Shown piece after piece: positions 1-10,867 of a stretch of 64,000 nucleotides of DNA. The stretch is from positions 1 to 64,000 of the forward strand of contig MBPM02000116.1 in assembly GCA_001695595.3 (NCBI GenBank), in the 5' to 3' direction. The stretch's first letter is position 1; each line of letters starts with the position of its first letter. The translations under genes were made by a program, and so were the position numbers. The notes below the pieces were generated by a model, which worked only from the letters and a program-made list of their open reading frames with translations, was not told the DNA's origin and ran no database searches. The DNA comes from Plasmopara viticola (Eukaryota > Oomycota > Peronosporomycetes > Peronosporales > Peronosporaceae).

Positions 1-106
1 TTATCACCGCTCTGTTTTCAAAGTTTACATTTTAGCAGCTACAAATACGAGCGGCATTTCCTTAGCTACAAAGGTCAGGCCCATACGTTTCGCTATATTC
101 ATATTC

Positions 107-127
107 ATGCGGTCGTTATGATCGCAT
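107..127. other. Conserved spacer hairpin (representative)
   Basis: Arms ATGCGGTC and GATCGCAT form 8 pairs (one G-U) around a GTTAT loop. The segment is present in practically all units, including diverged border units where substitutions keep pairing. Strand and function are unknown; it could be part of a small RNA, a DNA-level site, or hitchhiking sequence. Confidence 0.5.
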
Positions 128-189
128 ATGCTTGACACCAAAGACCTCTGATTACGGAAAATATCGAGGTTGGGCAATGCTTCGTAGAT

Positions 190-193
190 AAAA
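190..193 (-). terminator. Pol III T-run terminator (representative)
   Basis: Four T on the minus strand, about 41 nt beyond the tRNA 3' end at 235. No T4 run lies nearer. In other units the run is T4 or T5 within three spellings of the flank (GATAAAATAATTTT, GATAAAATATTTT, GATAAAAATATTTT), always keeping at least four. It is missing in the unit of the gene at 40,214 and in the relics at 55,223, 55,587 and 55,957. Confidence 0.6.
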
Positions 194-234
194 TAATTTT
201 CCAGCAGCTGTGACTTTTTGCAGCCTTCACAAAT

Positions 235-315
235 CGACAGCTGTGAGACTTGAACTCACGCGGGTTACCCCAATAGATTTCGAGTCTATCGCCTTAACCG
301 CTCGGCCAAGCTGTC
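235..315 (-). tRNA. trnS-CGA: tRNA-Ser(CGA), copy 1 (reference copy)
   Basis: 81 nt with discriminator G. Acceptor GACAGCU/AGCUGUC is fully paired; U8-G9; D-stem GCC/GGC with loop GAGCGGTTAA (invariant G18G19); anticodon stem ATAGA/TCTAT with loop CTCGAAA, anticodon CGA at 280-282; variable arm TGGG/CCCG; T-arm GTGAG/CTCAC with loop TTCAAGT. The internal A box (TGGCCGAGCGG) and B box are intact. No intron and no encoded CCA. It reads codon UCG. Copies called consensus below have this exact sequence. 386 bp to the next copy. Confidence 0.97.
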
Positions 316-331
316 TTAGCACTGAAGACAG
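311..331 (-). other. Leader hairpin overlapping tRNA 5' end (representative)
   Basis: CTGTCTT and AAGACAG are perfect 7-bp arms around a 7-nt loop. Five bases of one arm (311-315) are the first five bases of the mature tRNA, so in the precursor this hairpin competes with the acceptor stem. It recurs in nearly every unit. In the unit at 53,637 both arms changed (CTATCTT/AAGATAG) and pairing is kept. Confidence 0.6.
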
Positions 332-620
332 CACCTACACTGCATCAGCAAGTTGCTTTCAGTATGCCACGCTACCTAACACATTTATCACCGCTCTGTT
401 TTCAAAGTTTACTTTTTAGCAGCTACAAGTACGAGCGGCATCGTTCCTTAGCTTCAAAGGTCAGACCCATACGTTTCGCTGTATTCTATTCATGCGGTCG
501 TTATGATCGCATATGCTTGACACCAAAGACGTCTGATTACGGAAAATTATCGAGGTTGGGCAATGCTTCGTAGATAAAATAATTTTCCAGCAGATGTGAC
601 TTTTTGCAGCATTCACAAAT

Positions 621-701
621 CGACAGCTGTGAGACTTGAACTCACGCGGGTTACCCCAATAGATTTCGAGTCTATCGCCTTAACCGCTCGGCCAAGCTGT
701 C
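621..701 (-). tRNA. trnS-CGA: tRNA-Ser(CGA), copy 2
   Basis: Consensus; 397 bp to next copy. Confidence 0.95.
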
Positions 702-1017
702 TTAGCACTGAAGACAGCACCTACACTGCATCAGCAAGTTGCTTTCAGTATGCCACGCTACCTAACACATTTTTCTCCGCTGTGTTTTCAAATCAGTTTC
801 AAAGTTCACATTTTAGCAGCTACAAATACGAGCGGCATCGTTCCTTAGCTTCAAAGGTCAGGCCCATACGTTTCGCTATATTCATATTCATGCGGTCGTT
901 ATGATCGCATATGCTTGACACCAAAGACGTCTGATTACGGAAAATTATCGAGGTTGGGCAATGCTTCGTAGATAAAAATATTTTCCAGCAGATGTGACTT
1001 TTGCAGCATTCACAAAT

Positions 1018-1098
1018 CGACAGCTGTGAGACTTGAACTCACGCGGGTTACCCCAATAGATTTCGAGTCTATCGCCTTAACCGCTCGGCCAAGCTGTC
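1018..1098 (-). tRNA. trnS-CGA: tRNA-Ser(CGA), copy 3
   Basis: Consensus; 384 bp to next copy. Confidence 0.95.
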
Positions 1099-1401
1099 TT
1101 AGCACTGAAGACAGCACCTACACTGCATCAGCAAGTTGCTTTCAGTATGCCACGCTACCTAACACATTTATCACCGCTCTGTTTTAAAAGTTTACATTTT
1201 AGCAGCTACAAATACGAGCGGCATTTCCTTAGCTACAAAGGTCAGGCCCATACGTTTCGCTATATTCATATTCATGCGGTCGTTATGATCGCATATGCTT
1301 GACACCAAAGACGTCTGATTACGGAAAATTATCGAGGTTGGGCAATGCTTCGTAGATAAAATATTTTCCAGCAGATGTGACTTTTTGCAGCCTTCACAAA
1401 T

Positions 1402-1482
1402 CGACAGCTGTGAGACTTGAACTCACGCGGGTTACCCCAATAGATTTCGAGTCTATCGCCTTAACCGCTCGGCCAAGCTGTC
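1402..1482 (-). tRNA. trnS-CGA: tRNA-Ser(CGA), copy 4
   Basis: Consensus; 384 bp to next copy. Confidence 0.95.
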
Positions 1483-1785
1483 TTAGCACTGAAGACAGCA
1501 CCTACATTGCATCAGCAAGTTGCTTTCAGTATGCCACGCTACCTAACACATTTATCACCGCTCTGTTTTCAAAGTTACTTTTTAGCAGCTACAATACGAG
1601 CGGCATCGTTCCTTAGCTTCAAAGGTCAGGCCCATACGTTTCGCTATATTCATATTCATGCGGTCGTTATGATCGCATATGCTTGACACCAAAGACGTCT
1701 GATTACGGAAAATTATCGAGGTTGGGCAATGCTTCGTAGATAAAATAATTTTCCAGCAGATGTGACTTTTTGCAGCTTCACAAAT

Positions 1786-1866
1786 CGACAGCTGTGAGAC
1801 TTGAACTCACGCGGGTTACCCCAATAGATTTCGAGTCTATCGCCTTAACCGCTCGGCCAAGCTGTC
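1786..1866 (-). tRNA. trnS-CGA: tRNA-Ser(CGA), copy 5
   Basis: Consensus; 485 bp to next copy because the spacer holds a 99-bp duplication. Confidence 0.95.
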
Positions 1867-1914
1867 TTAGCACTGAAGACAGCACCTACATTGCATCAGC
1901 AAGTTGCTTTCAGT

Positions 1915-2112
1915 ATGCCATGCTACCTAACACATTTATCACCGCTCTGTTTTCAAAGTTTACATTTTAGCAGCTACAAATACGAGCGGCATCGTTCCTT
2001 AGCTTCAAAGGTCATGCCATGCTACCTAACACATTTATCACCGCTCTGTTTTAAAAGTTTACATTTTAGCAGCTACAAATACGAGCGGCATCGTTCCTTA
2101 GCTCAAAGGTCA
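1915..2112. repeat. 99-bp internal duplication in one array spacer
   Basis: The segment from ATGCCATGCTACC to CAAAGGTC occurs twice in tandem (starts 1,915 and 2,014), enlarging this unit to 485 bp. The junction sits at GTCATGCC, where the normal continuation is GTCAGGCC. Confidence 0.8.
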
Positions 2113-2270
2113 GGCCCATACGTTTCGCTATATTCATATTCATGCGGTCGTTATGATCGCATATGCTTGACACCAAAGACGTCTGATTACGGAAAATTAT
2201 CGAGGTTGGGCAATGCTTCGTAGATAAAATAATTTTCCAGCAGATGTGACTTTTTGCAGCATTCACAAAT

Positions 2271-2350
2271 CGACAGCTGTGAGACTTGAACTCACGCGGT
2301 TACCCCAATAGATTTCGAGTCTATCGCCTTAACCGCTCGGCCAAGCTGTC
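2271..2350 (-). tRNA. trnS-CGA: tRNA-Ser(CGA), copy 6, variable-arm deletion
   Basis: One base lost from the variable arm (CGCGGTTACC on +), otherwise consensus; 402 bp to next copy. Confidence 0.85.
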
Positions 2351-2672
2351 TTAGCACTGAAGACAGCACCTACACTGCATCAGCAAGTTGCTTTCAGTAT
2401 GCCACGCTACCTAACACATTTATCTCCGCTGTTTTCAAAGTTCACTCTGTGGTTTCAAAGTTCACATTTTAGCAGCTCAAATACGAGCGGCATCGTTCCT
2501 TAGCTTCAAAGGTCAGGCCCATACGTTTCGCTATATTCATATTCATGCGGTCGTTATGATCGCATATGCTTGACACCAAAGACGTCTGATTACGGAAAAT
2601 TATCGAGGTTGGGCAATGCTTCGTAGATAAAATAATTTTCCAGCAGATGTGACTTTTGCAGCATTCACAAAT

Positions 2673-2752
2673 CGACAGCTGTGAGACTTGAACTCACGCG
2701 GTTACCCCAATAGATTTCGAGTCTATCGCCTTAACCGCTCGGCCAAGCTGTC
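2673..2752 (-). tRNA. trnS-CGA: tRNA-Ser(CGA), copy 7, variable-arm deletion
   Basis: Same one-base loss as its left neighbour, so the lesion was copied locally; 383 bp to next copy. Confidence 0.85.
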
Positions 2753-3055
2753 TAAGCACTGAAGACAGCACCTACACTGCATCAGCAAGTTGCTTTCAGT
2801 ATGCCACGCTACCTAACACATTTATACCGCTCTGTTTTAAAAGTTTACATTTTAGCAGCTACAATACGAGCGGCATCGTTCCTTAGCTTCAAAGGTCAGG
2901 CCCATACGTTTCGCTATATTCATATTCATGCGGTCGTTATGATCGCATATGCTTGACACCAAAGACGTCTGATTACGGAAAATTATCGAGGTTGGGCAAT
3001 GCTTCGTAGATAAAATAATTTTCCAGCAGATGTGACTTTTGCAGCATTCACAAAT

Positions 3056-3136
3056 CGACAGCTGTGAGACTTGAACTCACGCGGGTTACCCCAATAGATT
3101 TCGAGTCTATCGCCTTAACCGCTCGGCCAAGCTGTC
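3056..3136 (-). tRNA. trnS-CGA: tRNA-Ser(CGA), copy 8
   Basis: Consensus; 387 bp to next copy. Confidence 0.95.
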
Positions 3137-3442
3137 TTAGCACTGAAGACAGCACCTACACTGCATCAGCAAGTTGCTTTCAGTATGCCACGCTACCTAA
3201 CACATTTATCACCGCTCTGTTTTCAAAGTTCACCGCTTTTAGCAGCTACAAATACGAGCGGCATCGTTCCTTAGCTTCAAAGGTCAGGCCCATACGTTTC
3301 GCTATATTCATATTCATGCGGTCGTTATGATCGCATATGCTTGACACCAAAGACGTCTGATTACGGAAAATTATCGAGGTTGGGCAATGCTTCGTAGATA
3401 AAATATTTTCCAGCAGATGTGACTTTTGCAGCATTCACAAAT

Positions 3443-3523
3443 CGACAGCTGTGAGACTTGAACTCACGCGGGTTACCCCAATAGATTTCGAGTCTATCGC
3501 CTTAACCGCTCGGCCAAGCTGTC
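3443..3523 (-). tRNA. trnS-CGA: tRNA-Ser(CGA), copy 9
   Basis: Consensus; 400 bp to next copy. Confidence 0.95.
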
Positions 3524-3842
3524 TTAGCACTGAAGACAGCACCTACATTGCATCAGCAAGTTGCTTACAGTATGCCATGCTACCTAACATGTTTATCTCC
3601 GCTGTGTTTTCAAAGTTCACCGCTTTCAAAGTTCACATTTTAGCAGCTCCAATACGAGCGGCATCGTTCCTTAGCTTCAAAGGTCAGGCCCATACGTTTC
3701 GCTATATTCATATTCATGCGGTCGTTATGATCGCATATGCTTGACACCAAAGACGTCTGATTACGGAAAATTATCGAGGTTGGGCAATGCTTCGTAGATA
3801 AAATAATTTTCCAGCAGATGTGACTTTTGCAGCTTCACAAAT

Positions 3843-3923
3843 CGACAGCTGTGAGACTTGAACTCACGCGGGTTACCCCAATAGATTTCGAGTCTATCGC
3901 CTTAACCGCTCGGCCAAGCTGTC
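3843..3923 (-). tRNA. trnS-CGA: tRNA-Ser(CGA), copy 10
   Basis: Consensus; 385 bp to next copy. Confidence 0.95.
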
Positions 3924-4227
3924 TTAGCACTGAAGACAGCACCTACACTGCATCAGCAAGTTGCTTTCAGTATGCCACGCTACCTAACACATTTATCACC
4001 GCTCTGTTTTAAAAGTTTACATTTTAGCAGCTACAAATACGAGCGGCATTTCCTTAGCTTCAAAGGTCAGGCCCATACGTTTCGCTATATTCATATTCAT
4101 GCGGTCGTTATGATCGCATATGCTTGACACCAAAGACGTCTGATTACGGAAAATTATCGAGGTTGGGCAATGCTTCGTAGATAAAATAATTTTCCAGCAG
4201 ATGTGACTTTTTGCAGCATTCACAAAT

Positions 4228-4308
4228 CGACAGCTGTGAGACTTGAACTCACGCGGGTTACCCCAATAGATTTCGAGTCTATCGCCTTAACCGCTCGGCC
4301 AAGCTGTC
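4228..4308 (-). tRNA. trnS-CGA: tRNA-Ser(CGA), copy 11
   Basis: Consensus; 403 bp to next copy. Confidence 0.95.
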
Positions 4309-4630
4309 TTAGCACTGAAGACAGCACCTACATTGCATCAGCAAGTTGCTTTCAGTATGCCATGCTACCTAACACTTTATCTCCGCTGTGTTTTCAAAGT
4401 TCACCGCTGTTTTCAAAGTTCACATTTTAGCAGCTCCAATACGAGCGGCATCGTTCCTTAGCTTCAAAGGTCAGGCCCATACGTTTCGCTATATTCATAT
4501 TCATGCGGTCGTTATGATCGCATATGCTTGACACCAAAGACGTCTGATTACGGAAAATTATCGAGGTTGGGCAATGCTTCGTAGATAAAATAATTTTCCA
4601 GCAGATGTGACTTTTGCAGCATTCACAAAT

Positions 4631-4711
4631 CGACAGCTGTGAGACTTGAACTCACGCGGGTTACCCCAATAGATTTCGAGTCTATCGCCTTAACCGCTCG
4701 GCCAAGCTGTC
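4631..4711 (-). tRNA. trnS-CGA: tRNA-Ser(CGA), copy 12
   Basis: Consensus; 386 bp to next copy. Confidence 0.95.
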
Positions 4712-5016
4712 TTAGCACTGAAGACAGCACCTACATTGCATCAGCAAGTTGCTTTCAGTATGCCATGCTACCTAACACATTTATCACCGCTCTGTTTTCA
4801 AAGTTCACATTTTAGCAGCTACAAATACGAGCGGCATCGTTCCTTAGCTTCAAAGGTCAGGCCCATACGTTTCGCTATATTCATATTCATGCGGTCGTTA
4901 TGATCGCATATGCTTGACACCAAAGACGTCTGATTACGGAAAATTATCGAGGTTGGGCAATGCTTCGTAGATAAAATAATTTTCCAGCAGATGTGACTTT
5001 TGCAGCATTCACAAAT

Positions 5017-5097
5017 CGACAGCTGTGAGACTTGAACTCACGCGGGTTACCCCAATAGATTTCGAGTCTATCGCCTTAACCGCTCGGCCAAGCTGTC
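5017..5097 (-). tRNA. trnS-CGA: tRNA-Ser(CGA), copy 13
   Basis: Consensus; 384 bp to next copy. Confidence 0.95.
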
Positions 5098-5400
5098 TTA
5101 GCACTGAAGACAGCACCTACACTGCATCAGCAAGTTGCTTTCAGTATGCCACGCTACCTAACACATTTATCACCGCTCTGTTTTAAAAGTTTACATTTTA
5201 GCAGCTACAAATACGAGCGGCATTTCCTTAGCTTCAAAGGTCAGGCCCATACGTTTCGCTATATTCATATTCATGCGGTCGTTATGATCGCATATGCTTG
5301 ACACCAAAGACGTCTGATTACGGAAAATTATCGAGGTTGGGCAATGCTTCGTAGATAAAATAATTTTCCAGCAGATGTGACTTTTGCAGCATTCACAAAT

Positions 5401-5481
5401 CGACAGCTGTGAGACTTGAACTCACGCGGGTTACCCCAATAGATTTCGAGTCTATCGCCTTAACCGCTCGGCCAAGCTGTC
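5401..5481 (-). tRNA. trnS-CGA: tRNA-Ser(CGA), copy 14
   Basis: Consensus; 384 bp to next copy. Confidence 0.95.
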
Positions 5482-5784
5482 TTAGCACTGAAGACAGCAC
5501 CTACACTGCATCAGCAAGTTGCTTTCAGTATGCCACGCTACCTAACACATTTATCACCGCTCTGTTTTCAAAGTTCATTTTAGCAGCTACAAATACGAGC
5601 GGCATCGTTCCTTAGCTTCAAAGGTCAGGCCCATACGTTTCGCTATATTCATATTCATGCGGTCGTTATGATCGCATATGCTTGACACCAAAGACGTCTG
5701 ATTACGGAAAATTATCGAGGTTGGGCAATGCTTCGTAGATAAAATAATTTTCCAGCAGATGTGACTTTTGCAGCATTCACAAAT

Positions 5785-5865
5785 CGACAGCTGTGAGACT
5801 TGAACTCACGCGGGTTACCCCAATAGATTTCGAGTCTATCGCCTTAACCGCTCGGCCAAGCTGTC
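5785..5865 (-). tRNA. trnS-CGA: tRNA-Ser(CGA), copy 15
   Basis: Consensus; 405 bp to next copy. Confidence 0.95.
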
Positions 5866-6189
5866 TTAGCACTGAAGACAGCACCTACATTGCATCAGCA
5901 AGTTGCTTTCAGTATGCCATGCTACCTAACACATTTATCTCCGCTGTGTTTTCAAAGTTCACCGCTGGGTTTTCAACTTCACATTTTAGCAGCTCAAATA
6001 CGAGCGGCATCGTTCCTTAGCTTCAAAGGTCAGGCCCATACGTTTCGCTATATTCATATTCATGCGGTCGTTATGATCGCATATGCTTGACACCAAAGAC
6101 GTCTGATTACGGAAAATTATCGAGGTTGGGCAATGCTTCGTAGATAAAATAATTTTCCAGCAGATGTGACTTTTGCAGCATTCACAAAT

Positions 6190-6270
6190 CGACAGCTGTG
6201 AGACTTGAACTCACGCGGGTTACCCCAATAGATTTCGAGTCTATCGCCTTAACCGCTCGGCCAAGCTGTC
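6190..6270 (-). tRNA. trnS-CGA: tRNA-Ser(CGA), copy 16
   Basis: Consensus; 385 bp to next copy. Confidence 0.95.
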
Positions 6271-6574
6271 TTAGCACTGAAGACAGCACCTACATTCCAT
6301 CAGCAAGTTGCTTTCAGTATGCCACGCTACCTAACACATTTATCACCGCTCTTTTTAAAAGTTTACATTTTAGCAGCTACAAATACGAGCGGCATCGTTC
6401 CTTAGCTTCAAAGGTCAGGCCCATACGTTTCGCTATATTCATATTCATGCGGTCGTTATGATCGCATATGCTTGACACCAAAGACGTCTGATTACGGAAA
6501 ATTATCGAGGTTGGGCAATGCTTCGTAGATAAAATAATTTTCCAGCAGATGTGACTTTTGCAGCATTCACAAAT

Positions 6575-6655
6575 CGACAGCTGTGAGACTTGAACTCACG
6601 CGGGTTACCCCAATAGATTTCGAGTCTATCGCCTTAACCGCTCGGCCAAGCTATC
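6575..6655 (-). tRNA. trnS-CGA: tRNA-Ser(CGA), copy 17, acceptor wobble
   Basis: Acceptor base 3 is U instead of C, giving a U3-G70 wobble; still foldable. 384 bp to next copy. Confidence 0.9.
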
Positions 6656-6958
6656 TTAGCACTGAAGACAGCACCTACACTGCATCAGCAAGTTGCTTTC
6701 AGTATGCCACGCTACCTAACACATTTATCACCGCTCTGTTTTCAAAGTTCACTTTTAGCAGCTACAATACGAGCGGCATCGTTCCTTAGCTTCAAAGGTC
6801 AGGCCCATACGTTTCGCTATATTCATATTCATGCGGTCGTTATGATCGCATATGCTTGACACCAAAGACGTCTGATTACGGAAAATTATCGAGGTTGGGC
6901 AATGCTTCGTAGATAAAAATATTTTCCAGCAGATGTGACTTTTTGCAGCTTCACAAAT

Positions 6959-7039
6959 CGACAGCTGTGAGACTTGAACTCACGCGGGTTACCCCAATAG
7001 ATTTCGAGTCTATCGCCTTAACCGCTCGGCCAAGCTGTC
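6959..7039 (-). tRNA. trnS-CGA: tRNA-Ser(CGA), copy 18
   Basis: Consensus; 403 bp to next copy. Confidence 0.95.
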
Positions 7040-7361
7040 TTAGCACTGAAGACAGCACCTACATTGCATCAGCAAGTTGCTTTCAGTATGCCATGCTACC
7101 TAACACATTTATCTCCGCTGTGTTTTCAAAGTTCACCGCTTTTTCAAAGTTCACATTTTAGCAGCTCAATACGAGCGGCATCGTTCCTTAGCTTCAAAGG
7201 TCAGGCCCATACGTTTCGCTATATTCATATTCATGCGGTCGTTATGATCGCATATGCTTGACACCAAAGACGTCTGATTACGGAAAATTATCGAGGTTGG
7301 GCAATGCTTCGTAGATAAAATAATTTTCCAGCAGATGTGACTTTTTGCAGCCTTCACAAAT

Positions 7362-7442
7362 CGACAGCTGTGAGACTTGAACTCACGCGGGTTACCCCAA
7401 TAGATTTCGAGTCTATCGCCTTAACCGCTCGGCCAAGCTGTC
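7362..7442 (-). tRNA. trnS-CGA: tRNA-Ser(CGA), copy 19
   Basis: Consensus; 385 bp to next copy. Confidence 0.95.
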
Positions 7443-7746
7443 TTAGCACTGAAGACAGCACCTACACTGCATCAGCAAGTTGCTTTCAGTATGCCACGCT
7501 ACCTAACACATTTATCACCGCTCTTTTTTAAAGTTTACTTTTAGCAGCTACAAATACGAGCGGCATCGTTCCTTAGCTTCAAAGGTCAGGCCCATACGTT
7601 TCGCTATATTCATATTCATGCGGTCGTTATGATCGCATATGCTTGACACCAAAGACGTCTGATTACGGAAAATTATCGAGGTTGGGCAATGCTTCGTAGA
7701 TAAAATAATTTTCCAGCAGATGTGACTTTTTGCAGCATTCACAAAT

Positions 7747-7827
7747 CGACAGCTGTGAGACTTGAACTCACGCGGGTTACCCCAATAGATTTCGAGTCTA
7801 TCGCCTTAACCGCTCGGCCAAGCTGTC
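7747..7827 (-). tRNA. trnS-CGA: tRNA-Ser(CGA), copy 20
   Basis: Consensus; 405 bp to next copy. Confidence 0.95.
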
Positions 7828-8151
7828 TTAGCACTGAAGACAGCACCTACATTGCATCAGCAAGTTGCTTTCAGTATGCCATGCTACCTAACACATTTAT
7901 CTCCGCTGTGTTTTCAAAGTTCACCGCTGGTTTCAAAGTTCACATTTTAGCAGCTCAAATACGAGCGGCATCGTTCCTTAGCTTCAAAGGTCAGGCCCAT
8001 ACGTTTCGCTATATTCATATTCATGCGGTCGTTATGATCGCATATGCTTGACACCAAAGACGTCTGATTACGGAAAATTATCGAGGTTGGGCAATGCTTC
8101 GTAGATAAAATAATTTTCCAGCAGATGTGACTTTTTGCAGCATTCACAAAT

Positions 8152-8232
8152 CGACAGCTGTGAGACTTGAACTCACGCGGGTTACCCCAATAGATTTCGA
8201 GTCTATCGCCTTAACCGCTCGGCCAAGCTGTC
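8152..8232 (-). tRNA. trnS-CGA: tRNA-Ser(CGA), copy 21
   Basis: Consensus; 385 bp to next copy. Confidence 0.95.
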
Positions 8233-8536
8233 TTAGCACTGAAGACAGCACCTAGATTGCATCAGCAAGTTGCTTTCAGTATGCCACTACCTAACACATT
8301 TATCACCGCTCTGTTTTCAAAGTTTACATTTTAGCAGCTACAAATACGAGCGGCATCGTTCCTTAGCTTCAAAGGTCAGGCCCATACGTTTCGCTATATT
8401 CATATTCATGCGGTCGTTATGATCGCATATGCTTGACACCAAAGACGTCTGATTACGGAAAATTATCGAGGTTGGGCAATGCTTCGTAGATAAAATAATT
8501 TTCCAGCAGATGTGACTTTTTGCAGCATTCACAAAT

Positions 8537-8617
8537 CGACAGCTGTGAGACTTGAACTCACGCGGGTTACCCCAATAGATTTCGAGTCTATCGCCTTAAC
8601 CGCTCGGCCAAGCTGTC
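8537..8617 (-). tRNA. trnS-CGA: tRNA-Ser(CGA), copy 22
   Basis: Consensus; 383 bp to next copy. Confidence 0.95.
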
Positions 8618-8919
8618 TTAGCACTGAAGACAGCACCTACACTGCATCAGCAAGTTGCTTTCAGTATGCCACGCTACCTAACACATTTATCACCGCTCTG
8701 TTTTCAAAGTTCACTTTTAGCAGCTACAAGTACGAGCGGCATTTCCTTAGCTTCAAAGGTCAGGCCCATACGTTTCGCTATATTCATATTCATGCGGTCG
8801 TTATGATCGCATATGCTTGACACCAAAGACGTCTGATTACGGAAAATTATCGAGGTTGGGCAATGCTTCGTAGATAAAATATTTTCCAGCAGATGTGACT
8901 TTTTGCAGCCTTCACAAAT

Positions 8920-9000
8920 CGACAGCTGTGAGACTTGAACTCACGCGGGTTACCCCAATAGATTTCGAGTCTATCGCCTTAACCGCTCGGCCAAGCTGTC
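8920..9000 (-). tRNA. trnS-CGA: tRNA-Ser(CGA), copy 23
   Basis: Consensus; 405 bp to next copy. Confidence 0.95.
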
Positions 9001-9324
9001 TTAGCACTGAAGACAGCACCTACATTGCATCAGCAAGTTGCTTTCAGTATGCCATGCTACGTAACACATTTATCTCCGCTGTGTTTTCAAAGTTCACCGC
9101 TGGTTTCAAAGTTCACATTTTAGCAGCTCAAATACGAGCGGCATCGTTCCTTAGCTTCAAAGGTCAGGCCCATACGTTTCGCTATATTCATATTCATGCG
9201 GTCGTTATGATCGCATATGCTTGACACCAAAGACGTCTGATTACGGAAAATTATCGAGGTTGGGCAATGCTTCGTAGATAAAATAATTTTCCAGCAGATG
9301 TGACTTTTTGCAGCATTCACAAAT

Positions 9325-9405
9325 CGACAGCTGTGAGACTTGAACTCACGCGGGTTACCCCAATAGATTTCGAGTCTATCGCCTTAACCGCTCGGCCAAG
9401 CTGTC
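9325..9405 (-). tRNA. trnS-CGA: tRNA-Ser(CGA), copy 24
   Basis: Consensus; 385 bp to next copy. Confidence 0.95.
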
Positions 9406-9709
9406 TTAGCACTGAAGACAGCACCTACATGCATCAGCAAGTTGCTTTCAGTATGCCACGCTACCTAACACATTTATCACCGCTCTTTTTTAAAGTTTAC
9501 ATTTTAGCAGCTACAAATACGAGCGGCATCGTTCCTTAGCTTCAAAGGTCAGGCCCATACGTTTCGCTATATTCATATTCATGCGGTCGTTATGATCGCA
9601 TATGCTTGACACCAAAGACGTCTGATTACGGAAAATTATCGAGGTTGGGCAATGCTTCGTAGATAAAATAATTTTCCAGCAGATGTGACTTTTTGCAGCA
9701 TTCACAAAT

Positions 9710-9790
9710 CGACAGCTGTGAGACTTGAACTCACGCGGGTTACCCCAATAGATTTCGAGTCTATCGCCTTAACCGCTCGGCCAAGCTGTC
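9710..9790 (-). tRNA. trnS-CGA: tRNA-Ser(CGA), copy 25
   Basis: Consensus; 385 bp to next copy. Confidence 0.95.
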
Positions 9791-10094
9791 TTAGCACTGA
9801 AGACAGCACCTACATTGCATCAGCAAGTTGCTTTCAGTATGCCACGCTACCTAACACATTTATCACCGCTCTGTTTTCAAAGTTCACTTTTAGCAGCTAC
9901 AATACGAGCGGCATCGTTCCTTAGCTTCAAAGGTCAGGCCCATACGTTTCGCTATATTCATATTCATGCGGTCGTTATGATCGCATATGCTTGACACCAA
10001 AGACGTCTGATTACGGAAAATTATCGAGGTTGGGCAATGCTTCGTAGATAAAAATATTTTCCAGCAGATGTGACTTTTTGCAGCCTTCACAAAT

Positions 10095-10175
10095 CGACAG
10101 CTGTGAGACTTGAACTCACGCGGGTTACCCCAATAGATTTCGAGTCTATCGCCTTAACCGCTCGGCCAAGCTGTC
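10095..10175 (-). tRNA. trnS-CGA: tRNA-Ser(CGA), copy 26
   Basis: Consensus; 386 bp to next copy. Confidence 0.95.
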
Positions 10176-10480
10176 TTAGCACTGAAGACAGCACCTACAT
10201 GCATCAGCAAGTTGCTTTCAGTATGCCATGCTACCTAACACATTTATCACCGCTCTGTTTTAAAAGTTAACATTTTAGCAGCTACAAATACGAGCGGCAT
10301 CGTTCCTTAGCTTCAAAGGTCAGGCCCATACGTTTCGCTATATTCATATTCATGCGGTCGTTATGATCGCATATGCTTGACACCAAAGACGTCTGATTAC
10401 GGAAAATTATCGAGGTTGGGCAATGCTTCGTAGATAAAATAATTTTCCAGCAGATGTGACTTTTTGCAGCATTCACAAAT

Positions 10481-10561
10481 CGACAGCTGTGAGACTTGAA
10501 CTCACGCGGGTTACCCCAATAGATTTCGAGTCTATCGCCTTAACCGCTCGGCCAAGCTGTC
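10481..10561 (-). tRNA. trnS-CGA: tRNA-Ser(CGA), copy 27
   Basis: Consensus; 387 bp to next copy. Confidence 0.95.
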
Positions 10562-10867
10562 TTAGCACTGAAGACAGCACCTACACTGCATCAGCAAGTT
10601 GCTTTCAGTATGCCACGCTACCTAACACATTTATCACCGCTCTGTTTTCAAAGTTTACATTTTAGCAGCTACAAATACGAGCGGCATCGTTCCTTAGCTT
10701 CAAAGGTCAGGCCCATACGTTTCGCTATATTCATATTCATGCGGTCGTTATGATCGCATATGCTTGACACCAAAGACGTCTGATTACGGAAAATTATCGA
10801 GGTTGGGCAATGCTTCGTAGATAAAATAATTTTCCAGCAGATGTGACTTTTTGCAGCATTCACAAAT

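Noticed and set aside
113..165. C/D-box snoRNA in the spacer (ATGATCG as C box, GTCTGA as D box)
   Set aside because: The C box is a poor match to RUGAUGA and flanking bases do not form a terminal stem. The hairpin in the same place is better supported.
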